46,142 nucleotides of DNA from a virus. Positions 22,849 through 30,955 of the stretch are shown in pieces. The notes below the pieces were generated by a model, which saw only the letters and a list, made by a program, of their open reading frames with translations, had not been told where the DNA came from and did not search any database. How positions within the stretch are numbered: the stretch's first letter is position 1; every line of letters starts with the position of its first letter. Both the position numbers and the translations under genes were made by a program. The stretch lies in the IMG/VR virus record IMGVR_UViG_3300028031_000005, positions 1-46,142 of that record; one strand, 5' to 3'.

Positions 22849-24157
22849 TATCGCTATTTCAAAACCGGAGCATGGCGGTAAATTATTTGTATCGTACTGG
22901 ACTCAATCAGATACAAGCTGGGCTGTACCGGTTGACATTACAAACTCATTTCTGACAGACAGAACAACGCCATTAACGACGACAGTCAGCGGCGATGTGA
23001 GCTTAACTGAGTCCGATATAGTTGAAAAGTTCAGATTAATCATGGTCTACACAGTTTCAACAACTTTAGATAAGATTTATTTATCAGGAATTACGCAAAA
23101 CACAGGATTGGATTTTGATGTTTTCCACGGGGCACAAACTGAGGCAGACGTATTGGCCGGAACTGTACCGAGTACGGCCATTGGCTCTACTCAAGCACAA
23201 ACTGTACCGGCTAGGCCGCGCAATACTGGCAACGAACTAATCACGTTTTCTGATCAATCTGCATTGGCTTTTATGGTTGAGGTGTCAAATATTGACGCTG
23301 CTAATGAAGGGCAGAACTTAAACTTAATTAAAAACGGAGACTTTCAAGATTCTCTCGATAGCTTTTGGACTAAAAGCGAGGCAGGAGGCTCAACGGCGAC
23401 AAACGAAACAGACGGAACGGGCAACGTCACAAAAAAACTATCTTACTCTACGGGGGGGGATGTAAGCTGGCATCAACAGCTTGGATTCACTACTCAGTCA
23501 GCGCAAGACTTTACATTTTCAATTGATGTTATAGGTGGGTTTAATATTGTAACACAGGATTTGGGTGATTATCGAATAGGGTCAACCATCGCTGGCGGTG
23601 AATCTCTTTCTGATACTGCGGTTACAGGCGATATAGGGACTACGTTATCTGTTAATTTTAGTGTTTTATCGGGTGTCAATTTGGAGTATTTAACATTTAT
23701 TTATGACTCTGGACAAACGGGTGAGTTTGAATTTGATAATGCCTCGCTTGTCGCCACAACTGGCGATTCGTTTATCGGTCAACGCTTAGATGTTCGTGGG
23801 GTGTTTTTCGGTGTAGAAATATACCGGCCTGACCTCAATTATTCATACGGCGCGACGCTTGATAATTCATATAAGTACTCTGAAAATAATACAGCAAACA
23901 GTCACTATCAAAACAAGTTAAATTCACTTCGCGTTGATAATTTACCAGTTGAATCACAAACAGACGAACAGATCAAAGATGCTGAATATCTTGATTATCT
24001 GCTTGGTGATGGGTATTGTTTTTATCAGCGCGATGTTGCCGCAACCGATCAATCGGAATACTTTTTAGCTAATTTTAAGCACACTAAAAGAACCCCCGAT
24101 CACTTCAACAGAAACACAACGCAATTGACGCTTAAAGAAGCGCACGAGTGGAACTAG
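22841..24157 (+). CDS. tail protein with carbohydrate-binding-like domain
   Basis: A 438-aa protein. The start is set at ATG 22841; a TTG six bases upstream is less likely. Residues about 165-300 (NLIKNGDFQDSLDSFWTKSE, then SWHQQLGFTTQSAQDFTFSI and EFEFDNASLV) have the form of a CBM4/9-type jelly-roll that binds sugars, suggesting contact with cell-surface glycans. A run of eight G at 23452-23459 lies inside this domain. It is probably part of the tail tip or receptor-binding apparatus. Confidence 0.68.
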   Translation: MGNIAISKPEHGGKLFVSYWTQSDTSWAVPVDITNSFLTDRTTPLTTTVSGDVSLTESDIVEKFRLIMVYTVSTTLDKIYLSGITQNTGLDFDVFHGAQTEADVLAGTVPSTAIGSTQAQTVPARPRNTGNELITFSDQSALAFMVEVSNIDAANEGQNLNLIKNGDFQDSLDSFWTKSEAGGSTATNETDGTGNVTKKLSYSTGGDVSWHQQLGFTTQSAQDFTFSIDVIGGFNIVTQDLGDYRIGSTIAGGESLSDTAVTGDIGTTLSVNFSVLSGVNLEYLTFIYDSGQTGEFEFDNASLVATTGDSFIGQRLDVRGVFFGVEIYRPDLNYSYGATLDNSYKYSENNTANSHYQNKLNSLRVDNLPVESQTDEQIKDAEYLDYLLGDGYCFYQRDVAATDQSEYFLANFKHTKRTPDHFNRNTTQLTLKEAHEWN

Positions 24158-24160
24158 ATT

Positions 24161-24976
24161 ATGGCTGGACATATACTAACTAACGCAAAAGAAGCTACTC
24201 GCTACACGTCTACGGGGACTAAGTTTATGTTGGGTGGTGCTGTGAGTGGCGCTAAAACGATTAAATCAGCGCTAGCAATATCATCCGGAGTAACTGACCC
24301 AGACACAGAGCCATGTGATGTTACAGTTAGATACCGCAACCCACAAAATGCGGGTGAGGCGAATGCATCCGAGACATTTTTTGGAACTTATAACACGTCG
24401 GATAATTCAATCACTAGAGTGACTACAATATCATCAACATCTGGAGTAGCTGCAATCGCATGGAATGAGTCTGCATCACTAGATGATCTTGTTATTTACG
24501 GTACGCGGTCTCATGCTTCTGATGGCGTTAGGACATTACAAGACGACATAGTGACAAGCTTCGGAACGCTAACAAGCGGGCATACAACGACCACCTTTGT
24601 GTCTGGCTCTACATTATCTGCAACGATCCAACAGACCCTTACCGGCTCTAGGCTGCTACTAACTCCGTATGCAGAGTTCAATACTGCAAATAATGCGAGC
24701 GGTCAATCGTTCAGGTCAAGAGTTAGAGCTTATTACAAAAATTCATCATCTGTGTACACGGCTACAGGCGAAACAATAGAAGGTGGGGGCTATTTATTTC
24801 CGACTGATGTAAACATGGGAATGTCTGTTCCTGTTAGTACTTGTTTTAAGTTGACTGGTTCAGAGTTGAACGCGTCTGGTGATTGGGAAATAAAGCCATA
24901 TATAGCTACATTTGATGGAGGCACAGTGGTTACGCTGGCATCATTTAGATTGGCGTATAGAGAGGTAATAGGATGA
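24161..24976 (+). CDS. tail fibre-like protein, 271 aa
   Basis: A Ser/Thr/Gly-rich protein, mostly beta strand (TGTKFMLGGAVSGAKTIKSA; SGSTLSATIQQTLTGSRLLL), three bases after the preceding tail gene. It probably lies at the tip of the tail. No catalytic motif is seen. The stop overlaps the phosphoesterase ATG by four bases. Confidence 0.65.
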   Translation: MAGHILTNAKEATRYTSTGTKFMLGGAVSGAKTIKSALAISSGVTDPDTEPCDVTVRYRNPQNAGEANASETFFGTYNTSDNSITRVTTISSTSGVAAIAWNESASLDDLVIYGTRSHASDGVRTLQDDIVTSFGTLTSGHTTTTFVSGSTLSATIQQTLTGSRLLLTPYAEFNTANNASGQSFRSRVRAYYKNSSSVYTATGETIEGGGYLFPTDVNMGMSVPVSTCFKLTGSELNASGDWEIKPYIATFDGGTVVTLASFRLAYREVIG

Positions 24977-25845
24977 TATTGAGGGTTGTATTTCTATTAT
25001 TAATATCTCAATGGACACACGCTGGGTCACTAATCATTACAAGCGATATACATATATCTGGCGATGAAGGAAGGTTCACGGAAAAGAATCAGGAATTTCA
25101 AACGCTGCTAGATGAGAACTGCGGCGTGAATGATTATTTTATCGTGGGCGATGTTGTTGATAATGTTTTAGACAATCCTATCAGGGTTGGTTCTGTTGAT
25201 TATCGTAATAGCGAGTTCGATATATTTAACGCTATGATGGGCGATAAGACATTTAACTATTCTTATGGAGTAGGCCACGATTTTGGCGCAGGTGAGAATA
25301 ACTTAATTGATGCTGTTGAATATACTGGCATGCCAAGCCGTGGCGTTATGGGATGGGGTCAAGTTAATCTTATCTGGCTAACTCCAATCGTCGGATCATT
25401 TCCAAGTCTTGATGGTATTACACGACAGGCATTTAGCGACGATGATATAGCGTGGTTAAACCAGACTTTATCCGATAAAAAGAATTTCATTCTAATGTTT
25501 CATGTACCGCTCAGGGCTACTGGCTGGCAAAGCGCGTATTACCAAACACCGGACGGTCGAGAATACGCTATTCCGTTAGCCGACCACATTTATCAAGCAA
25601 TAGAATCAAACAAAGAATCATTGATAGCAATAATTGCCGGACATGTGCATATCTCATTTTCAAGCGTAGTATCTGGAGTGCCATATTACATGTTTGCGTT
25701 CGATGAAGGCGGATGTCATGCTAAACTCACGCAGAAGCTAAGCCTACTGAATATTAAATCACGCGATTGCAATAATCAGATAGAGAATGACATTGATCTA
25801 AACACCCCTTTTATAATCCCCATCACAAACTTAATATTAGACTAA
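24973..25845 (+). CDS. secreted metallophosphoesterase (calcineurin-like)
   Basis: A 290-aa enzyme with all signature motifs of the calcineurin-like superfamily in order: SDIHI (Asp25, His27), VGDVVDN (Asp60, Asp63), GVGHD (His102), MFHVP (His177) and AGHVH (His224, His226). These bind two metal ions and cut phosphate esters. The first 18 residues (MILRVVFLLLISQWTHAG) form a signal peptide, so it should work outside the cytoplasm. Coupled to the fibre gene by ATGA. A secreted phosphoesterase in a tail/lysis block is unusual; it could remove phosphate groups from surface polysaccharide or scavenge phosphate. The physiological substrate is unknown. Confidence 0.9.
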   Translation: MILRVVFLLLISQWTHAGSLIITSDIHISGDEGRFTEKNQEFQTLLDENCGVNDYFIVGDVVDNVLDNPIRVGSVDYRNSEFDIFNAMMGDKTFNYSYGVGHDFGAGENNLIDAVEYTGMPSRGVMGWGQVNLIWLTPIVGSFPSLDGITRQAFSDDDIAWLNQTLSDKKNFILMFHVPLRATGWQSAYYQTPDGREYAIPLADHIYQAIESNKESLIAIIAGHVHISFSSVVSGVPYYMFAFDEGGCHAKLTQKLSLLNIKSRDCNNQIENDIDLNTPFIIPITNLILD

Positions 25846-25857
25846 ACAGGTAACACC

Positions 25858-26172
25858 ATGTCACCAAAACCATCCCCATTAAGCGCGATTAAAACAGGCT
25901 ATATGCTTGAAAAAGCAGAGCGCAAGGCTACCAAGTGCTTATTGGAAGCTCAAGAGTGCTTGCAGCAAACCATTGAGGATTTAAAGGAACTTGGTGAGAC
26001 CGTTAATCAATACGACGTTACTGTAGAGCGCGAAGAAATATTCGACATTATGGGCGGCATTCAGCGAGTTAGAGCAGTACATAAAAGCCTTGCTGATAAA
26101 TTATTAGAGCTTGGTTATGAGCCAATTACTGATGCAGACTTTGAGCAATTCGGAGCTGGCACAAAAAGATGA
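25858..26172 (+). CDS. hypothetical helical protein, 104 aa
   Basis: The product is a long amphipathic helix bundle (EKAERKATKCLLEAQECLQQ), with no membrane segment. It is coupled by ATGA to the following membrane gene. The function is unknown; it opens the lysis block. Confidence 0.6.
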   Translation: MSPKPSPLSAIKTGYMLEKAERKATKCLLEAQECLQQTIEDLKELGETVNQYDVTVEREEIFDIMGGIQRVRAVHKSLADKLLELGYEPITDADFEQFGAGTKR

Positions 26173-26651
26173 ATTTGTTTTACGATGGCGCGATAGTTAC
26201 AAACACTGTAACAGTGTTGGTTATGGTGACTATAGCGTTATCGTGGTTTACAAACAGGCAGTTATCTATTGCCTTATTTGTTAGCTTATTTTCTATAAAA
26301 TATTTTACTCATATCGATGCTGTTTGGATGCATGTGTTGGTATTGCCTATTTGCGCTTTTATATCTATTGTCCGATTCGATAAGATAGGTTTTGTGGACA
26401 ATAAGGACAATTATGCAATTGGATTTATTTACATATTAAGGGAGCCGGTAGCGATATCGTTTATGCTGGGGTTAATCAGTTTAGAGCCTTATTGGGTTCT
26501 TAACATTTTGCTTTTAACGCTACAACTTATAATAATTTGGATAGGCATCTATGGATCAGCAAACAGTATATTTGATATTCGCAGCAATTGGCGTGGCGGA
26601 GGTTATGGCATGGATTTGGTTCGTGATGATTTACGAGGGGATAACCATTAA
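26169..26651 (+). CDS. multi-pass membrane protein, possible holin-region protein
   Basis: A 160-aa protein with about five hydrophobic segments (for example NTVTVLVMVTIALSWF and WVLNILLLTLQLIIIWIGIY) and a short charged C-terminus (MDLVRDDLRGDNH). It lies directly before the probable holins and may take part in lysis timing or exclude other phages. Its last 101 bases also encode a second membrane peptide in another frame (26551-26697). Confidence 0.6.
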   Translation: MNLFYDGAIVTNTVTVLVMVTIALSWFTNRQLSIALFVSLFSIKYFTHIDAVWMHVLVLPICAFISIVRFDKIGFVDNKDNYAIGFIYILREPVAISFMLGLISLEPYWVLNILLLTLQLIIIWIGIYGSANSIFDIRSNWRGGGYGMDLVRDDLRGDNH

Positions 26652-26697
26652 AGACATTATCCGCATAATAATTAACTGCGTTAGGAAGAAAACATGA
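26551..26697 (+). CDS. nested small membrane protein, 48 aa
   Basis: An ATG frame that overlaps the end of the previous gene in a different reading frame. The product begins MDQQTVYLIFAAIGVAEVMA, has one strong transmembrane helix (residues 6-27) and a basic tail (CVRKKT). An AGG site lies six bases upstream, and its stop overlaps the next ATG (ATGA), which favours a real, coupled gene. It could be a small holin or antiholin. Confidence 0.55.
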   Translation: MDQQTVYLIFAAIGVAEVMAWIWFVMIYEGITIKDIIRIIINCVRKKT

Positions 26698-27044
26698 AAT
26701 TTACATCGACGGCGGCGGGTGTAGCTGGAGCGGTTACGGTTGCGGCGACGGACACTTATTTGGCCGCGTTATTTGGGCTTATAGGCGCTATCTCATTTAT
26801 TATATACGGTTACTCACACAACGAAAAAGTAACGTTTAGAGCGTCACTATTCCCTATTGTTTTTGGAACGATAGCGGGGTTTTTAGTCGCGATGGTCGGA
26901 TGGGAATATCTATACAATTTCATAGACTCACCCAACGTGAGCCAGACTTGGGTTAAATGCGGGATAGCTTTTTCAGTCTCATTCATGAGTGAAAATGTAT
27001 CCAGATTTTTACTTGATTATAAATTTAAATGGGTGAAAGAATGA
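26694..27044 (+). CDS. probable holin, 116 aa
   Basis: Three to four hydrophobic segments (residues about 8-22, 24-40, 52-70, 85-100) and a charged C-terminus (LLDYKFKWVKE). This is the usual size and layout of a class I/III holin, and it lies just before the endolysin. It would form the membrane holes that release or activate the endolysin. Confidence 0.65.
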   Translation: MKFTSTAAGVAGAVTVAATDTYLAALFGLIGAISFIIYGYSHNEKVTFRASLFPIVFGTIAGFLVAMVGWEYLYNFIDSPNVSQTWVKCGIAFSVSFMSENVSRFLLDYKFKWVKE

Positions 27045-27325
27045 CTCTCTACACTTTTTCAATCGGAATCAAATTCATTTGCGTTCTGCTCCTTGGTGTC
27101 AGCGCCGGTACAGCATTCAGAAACAGCAATAAAATATTCGGCTATGTTCTATGGTCGTTAACAATATTGATGTTCGTATCAGCAACAATAGTGTTCGAAC
27201 ACTCACCGACAATTGACGAAATACTTAAAGACATACTCCTTTGCTCAACTACAATCATTGTTTTGGCTAGAGGCATATTTATCACGAGGCGCAGCATTCA
27301 GCAGGGGCGGCGGGGTATCTGGTGA
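27041..27325 (+). CDS. second holin/antiholin-like membrane protein, 94 aa
   Basis: The start is at ATG 27041, overlapping the holin stop by ATGA, with GGTGAAAG upstream. Three hydrophobic helices are visible (about 6-22, 31-49 and 62-80), and the C-terminus is basic (TRRSIQQGRRGIW). It overlaps the endolysin start (GTGA). It may pair with the first holin as an antiholin. Confidence 0.65.
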   Translation: MTLYTFSIGIKFICVLLLGVSAGTAFRNSNKIFGYVLWSLTILMFVSATIVFEHSPTIDEILKDILLCSTTIIVLARGIFITRRSIQQGRRGIW

Positions 27326-27642
27326 CACTAAGACAGAAACAAAGCCTATTTGTCAGGATGCTAGGTAGGCTCATACACCAAGCAGAGATACTCGGCTATG
27401 AATTGACACTGGGGCGCGGGTTCGCGTCTGAGGCTGCAAATAAAGCCGACGGAGGGCATAAGAAAAGCAACCATCTAATAGCTTTGGCTCAGGATTTAAA
27501 CCTATTCAAAAACGGGCGATACCTAACCTCTACTAAATCACATGAACCACTAGGCTTGTATTGGGAATCGATAGGTGGCACATGGGGCGGTCGGTTTAAT
27601 GATGGAAATCACTACAGCCTTGAACACAACGGAGTAAAATAA
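27322..27642 (+). CDS. endolysin, M15-type peptidase
   Basis: A 106-aa enzyme with the zinc-peptidase ligands of the VanY/M15 family: His51 and Asp58 in SNHLIALAQDLNLF, then His97 in WGGRFNDGNHYS. It cuts the peptide part of peptidoglycan, like the L-alanyl-D-glutamate peptidase of phage T5, and is short for the family. The start is GTG overlapping the previous stop. There is no signal peptide, so it relies on the holin. Confidence 0.9.
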   Translation: MTLRQKQSLFVRMLGRLIHQAEILGYELTLGRGFASEAANKADGGHKKSNHLIALAQDLNLFKNGRYLTSTKSHEPLGLYWESIGGTWGGRFNDGNHYSLEHNGVK

Positions 27643-27935
27643 TGACAGCATGGTTAACGCGCCGATGGAACTCTCTATTCACTACAGGAGGGCAACGCAA
27701 TCCTTTGGCAACAATAATTTATCTAGGAATCATATTGTATGGATTCAATGATTTTAGAAGCTGGATGGATAAACGGCACTTAGTCAAGGATTGCAACATA
27801 ATCCAAACGGCATCCGCCGACAAGGTACAAAAAATAAACGAGGCAAGACATGAGCAAGTACGCGCTAACAAAGCAATTGACGATGGTACTTTTAATAATG
27901 ATTGGCTTGAACGGGTGCAGCGCGAGCAAGATTAA
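27642..27935 (+). CDS. Rz: inner-membrane spanin (Rz-like)
   Basis: A 97-aa protein with one N-terminal membrane helix (PLATIIYLGIILYGF, about residues 22-37) and a periplasmic coiled part (ADKVQKINEARHEQVRANKA). It starts on the endolysin stop. The Rz1-like frame begins inside it, as in lambda. It fuses the membranes in the last step of lysis together with Rz1. Confidence 0.82.
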   Translation: MTAWLTRRWNSLFTTGGQRNPLATIIYLGIILYGFNDFRSWMDKRHLVKDCNIIQTASADKVQKINEARHEQVRANKAIDDGTFNNDWLERVQREQD

Positions 27936-28119
27936 TCAAACTGTACTACCATCTCTTAAACCAACATTTCTAACATTGCCAGACAATCCAACAGACAGAG
28001 ATTATCAACATGTTATTTCAATATGTGTAATCGAGCGTGGAGTTTTATACAAAGATATTTTGCGAAACGCAAAGACTCAAAAGAAACTAAACCGGAAGTG
28101 GTGGCAAGTTTGGCGGTAA
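27850..28119 (+). CDS. Rz1: outer-membrane spanin lipoprotein (Rz1-like)
   Basis: An 89-aa lipoprotein. The signal MVLLIMIGLNGCSA carries the lipobox L-N-G-C with Cys23. The mature part is short and proline-bearing (LPSLKPTFLTLPDNPTDRDY), typical of Rz1. It overlaps the Rz gene in another frame and runs past it. Its presence implies a host with an outer membrane. Confidence 0.85.
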   Translation: MSKYALTKQLTMVLLIMIGLNGCSASKINQTVLPSLKPTFLTLPDNPTDRDYQHVISICVIERGVLYKDILRNAKTQKKLNRKWWQVWR

Positions 28120-28243
28120 TATGGTATGCTTACAAGACATTAACAGCCTTGACTTTCATTAAGTTACCTATCTTAAGTGTTAATCGTCCGTGTAACGTGG
28201 CATGTTATTGTTTTTCGGATCACGTCAATGGTCTGGACTAATC

Positions 28244-28265
28244 AAGCGCCAGTTGGCGCTTTTTT
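28244..28265 (+). terminator. intrinsic terminator at the end of the lysis block
   Basis: AAGCGCC (28244-28250) and GGCGCTT (28255-28261) form a perfect stem around AGTT, followed by a T-run. It closes the late operon. The bases from 28120 to 28243 show no gene. Confidence 0.9.
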
Positions 28266-28269
28266 ATTG

Positions 28270-28298
28270 TTTAAATAAAACGTTAAATATGGTATTAT
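28270..28298 (+). promoter_or_regulatory. promoter for the second structured RNA and accessory genes
   Basis: -35 TTTAAA (28270-28275), 17-base spacer, -10 TATTAT (28293-28298). The start would be at about 28305, immediately before the TATAGTGG stem of the RNA. It lies right after the terminator, so the two genes that follow form their own unit. Confidence 0.6.
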
Positions 28299-28304
28299 CA
28301 TTGG

Positions 28305-28487
28305 CTATAGTGGCGGTGCTGAAAGCGTTTAGCAATCTCGGCGTAACGTAGAAGCACGATAACCTTGATTATAGAGAGACTCACTTGCACGGTTAGAGTT
28401 GTTTTCTAATAAATGAATTCGTGGTTAACAGGAGGCAGAGCATAGAATCAAGGCTCACGTAGCTGGATTAACGCCCAGCCCACTATA
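28305..28487 (+). ncRNA. structured leader RNA of about 180 nt
   Basis: TATAGTGG at the predicted 5' end (28306-28313) is complementary over all eight bases to CCACTATA near the 3' end (28480-28487), closing the whole element. Inside, CCTTGATT (28363-28370) pairs with AATCAAGG (28446-28453), and GCTGG-ATTAACGC-CCAGC (28462-28479) forms a hairpin right before the closing strand. The closed element ends 10 bases before the AAGGAG ribosome site of the next gene. It could be a riboswitch-like leader or a separate RNA. I recognise no known family. Confidence 0.65.
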
Positions 28488-28508
28488 ACTATTTAAAAGG
28501 AGCAAATC

Positions 28509-29333
28509 ATGGCTACAACACAATGGACAATCAGCAATCACGGCGTACAAATAACCGCATATGACTATCTAGCTGGCGGCATAGGATCACTAAAATACAA
28601 AGGCATGGACTATGCCTACAACATACTTCCAAGCGACCCCAGAGGACTCACAGTAAGCGACCACGGACAGCAAATACAATCAGCTGGGGAACCCAACGAT
28701 CCAAATCAAAAGGAAGTCGAGAACCCCACTGAGTGCGGCGCTTGGCATGCTACGGATGGAACGATACCGAATAAATCAAGTTCAATATTAAAAGGAATAA
28801 GAACCGATAATAATATACTCGAAACCCAATGCCAGATGGCATACTTCAAACCTTACAAAGGCCGCAATACGTCCGGTGTAATACACAGCAAGCGGGTCGA
28901 AATAATCAAAGCAGGGCTTATAGATTACCGCGTATCGTTCACTTTAGATAAAATCTACCCGTCATATAAGTTCGAAGTTTTGACGGGTTACACGCTGCCT
29001 GAGTTCAACACGTTCTATAAGTTCAAAAAGGGCAAGCTGGTTAAAGTCAAGAAGATGATTAACCATCCTGACGCTAATCGAGCGAATAGCAAAACCCCTA
29101 TTGTTTCGGCAACCGCAGATGGTAAGCATGCGATTGGAGTTTATACCGTGCCGCGTGGCGGCGATGATTGGAAGCGAACGTACACCGTGGCTAATTTCAC
29201 CAAAGAGCGCATCACTAAATGGAATTCAGCTTGGCGCAGGGGTAATACTCAAGGGCGTTATGATTTTCAATCGTTCGTCATGGTTGGCACACTGGGAGAA
29301 GTTGAGAAACTAATGAACGAGGTCGTGAAATGA
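28509..29333 (+). CDS. accessory beta-sandwich protein, 274 aa
   Basis: A strong ribosome site (aaaggagcaaatc). The product begins MATTQWTISNHGVQITAYDY and is strand-rich throughout, with a C-terminus (YDFQSFVMVGTLGEVEKLMN) reminiscent of carbohydrate-binding or aldose-epimerase-like folds. That resemblance is weak. It has no signal peptide. It may be a surface-glycan-binding or tail-associated protein, or a moron. It overlaps the next gene by ATGA. Confidence 0.6.
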   Translation: MATTQWTISNHGVQITAYDYLAGGIGSLKYKGMDYAYNILPSDPRGLTVSDHGQQIQSAGEPNDPNQKEVENPTECGAWHATDGTIPNKSSSILKGIRTDNNILETQCQMAYFKPYKGRNTSGVIHSKRVEIIKAGLIDYRVSFTLDKIYPSYKFEVLTGYTLPEFNTFYKFKKGKLVKVKKMINHPDANRANSKTPIVSATADGKHAIGVYTVPRGGDDWKRTYTVANFTKERITKWNSAWRRGNTQGRYDFQSFVMVGTLGEVEKLMNEVVK

Positions 29334-30409
29334 CTTGTCAAACAGAGTATCTAAAGCGCTATCCTGACGTTGCTAGACATGAATATTACGGCGATAAGCC
29401 ACAAGAGCATTATGATACTCACGGACGCTCAGAGGGTCGCAAGGCTTGTAAGGAGTGGCAACGTGATTTAACTTGTGAAGAACAGTATTTAGTTGACCAT
29501 AAAGACGTTGCTGGATCGTCGTACAAAGACAATCCAGAAAGACATTACCAAGAATGGGGTCGCAACGAGGGTAGGAAAGTATGCGTGTTGTGGAAAGAAC
29601 TATACCCGCCTGACGTGCCCGACAGCCAGCCAGAATTGCCCATTGGTAGGTACATAACTATAAACGACTTTAACCCATCCCTGCGCGATATGAGCAAGGG
29701 AGACCCCGATTCATCGCAGGACTTTGGCGCTCAGATAGCTTTGATGTTTCATTACAACTCAAAACCTTTGGCTATAGGATGTAGTCAGACGGAGGGCAAG
29801 AATTACACATCAATTCCTTCAGAGCTATTGGAAGCTGCAAAACTTGATGTTCCAATACTAAAAGGGCATCCTAGCAAAGGCGGTGCGGGTAAATCTGCGC
29901 TATCTAAATTTGTTGTGTCGGAGTCAAAGAAAGGCAAGCTAGCTTTAATTATTGGCGGCACAACCGGCGATGTTTCAAGGGCTTTAAAGGATGGCGCAAC
30001 AGCCAGCAATATTACTTTGTACCTGACCAGAAACACATGGAACGAACAAAACTCAGATGGCGCTACAGAATATATTACGTCTCGCTGCATAACACACCAA
30101 GTACCCACCAGTGATCTATACCACACGCTTGGCGAGAAAGGTAAGCCATTCGACATTAACGGACTATCCGCGAATAAATGGATAGACCAGAATCGTAATA
30201 TTAAAATGTGGGCGATGGCTAATAATCAAAGCGTCATTCAAGCCATACGCAACATCAACACGTTCATGTCTCAATTCAAGGACAATCACCCGCTGAGGAT
30301 TGCTGATGCTCTGCATTTAACACAATATTTCGGCGCACCCAACAACGGACATTTGCATCATTTTAACGTGATCAATAACGGGCTTAAGATTATGCGCCGG
30401 TATCAGTAA
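29330..30409 (+). CDS. accessory protein: two YPDV repeats plus nucleoside-hydrolase-like domain
   Basis: A 359-aa protein in two parts. Residues 1-90 carry two copies of a roughly 40-residue repeat (YLKRYPDVARHEYYGDKP, then HYDTHGRSEGRK; and YLVDHKDVAGSSYKDNPE, then HYQEWGRNEGRK), a unit known from bacterial surface and exported proteins. Residues about 110-359 hold a Rossmann-like segment (LALIIGGTTGDVSRALKDGA), reminiscent of DUF1593/nucleoside-hydrolase-like proteins, and end in NGHLHHFNVINNGL. Enzyme activity is not certain. The 3' end overlaps the convergent YopX-like gene by 20 bases. Confidence 0.6.
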   Translation: MTCQTEYLKRYPDVARHEYYGDKPQEHYDTHGRSEGRKACKEWQRDLTCEEQYLVDHKDVAGSSYKDNPERHYQEWGRNEGRKVCVLWKELYPPDVPDSQPELPIGRYITINDFNPSLRDMSKGDPDSSQDFGAQIALMFHYNSKPLAIGCSQTEGKNYTSIPSELLEAAKLDVPILKGHPSKGGAGKSALSKFVVSESKKGKLALIIGGTTGDVSRALKDGATASNITLYLTRNTWNEQNSDGATEYITSRCITHQVPTSDLYHTLGEKGKPFDINGLSANKWIDQNRNIKMWAMANNQSVIQAIRNINTFMSQFKDNHPLRIADALHLTQYFGAPNNGHLHHFNVINNGLKIMRRYQ

Positions 30410-30800
30410 GTAGCTCAGGGTTTTCGTAGGTATTTCCGATTATTTCAATCATATCGTCTGTAGGAAAGCCATGCATTGTGTCATAGCATTCATAGGACGT
30501 TTTTATATAATCGTTTCTCGCATCAGAAAAACCAAAGCACATATCGTCAAACCATTTAATGCGAAATTTACGTTCATCGCCATCTATTAAAACAAAATCC
30601 CTCTCATAAACCTGACCCCCTTTCTTGTCTGTTAGTCCGACGCATTGGTCTACAGACACTAATTCGTATTTAACTTTCCAATCATAATCAAAGTCATTGA
30701 CTGCGTTTCCTGAGTATATTTCCTGAAGATCGAAAACAATAATAGTCATTTTATTTGTTGTCCGATTTTTCCAAACGTACCTAAATTTAATATCCCTCAT
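30390..30800 (-). CDS. YopX-family protein
   Basis: A 136-aa protein with the YopX pattern: RDIKFRYVW at the N-terminus and QCVGLTDKKGGQVYERDFVL at about residues 52-71 (the usual core is Q-x-T-G-L-x-D-x-x-G-x-x-I-Y-E-G-D). YopX proteins are very common in phages and have no settled function. It is the last gene of the leftward operon and runs 20 bases into the end of the convergent gene. Confidence 0.85.
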   Translation of the reverse strand: MRDIKFRYVWKNRTTNKMTIIVFDLQEIYSGNAVNDFDYDWKVKYELVSVDQCVGLTDKKGGQVYERDFVLIDGDERKFRIKWFDDMCFGFSDARNDYIKTSYECYDTMHGFPTDDMIEIIGNTYENPELLTDTGA

Positions 30801-30955
30801 AGTTTCACCTCGTTAATCTCAAGTTTCAATTTCTCTAACCTATCCTCAACTATACGCACATACTCGCTAGCCACGATAGGATAGTTTCCGGTTTCGTGCA
30901 TTGCGCAATCTTTTATGTCTGATATCGCTTTGTCGATTAGTTTTGATGTGTTCAT
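30797..30955 (-). CDS. small helical protein, 52 aa
   Basis: The frame begins MNTSKLIDKAISDIKDCAM and ends in an amphipathic helix (VEDRLEKLKLEINEVKL). It overlaps the YopX start by ATGA and the preceding gene by TAATG, so it fits exactly in the leftward operon. No family is known. Confidence 0.6.
   Translation of the reverse strand: MNTSKLIDKAISDIKDCAMHETGNYPIVASEYVRIVEDRLEKLKLEINEVKL

Noticed and set aside
28023-28241. Open frame of 72 codons after Rz1
   Set aside because: It overlaps Rz1 in another frame, lacks a ribosome site, has no phage-like pattern and ends at the terminator.
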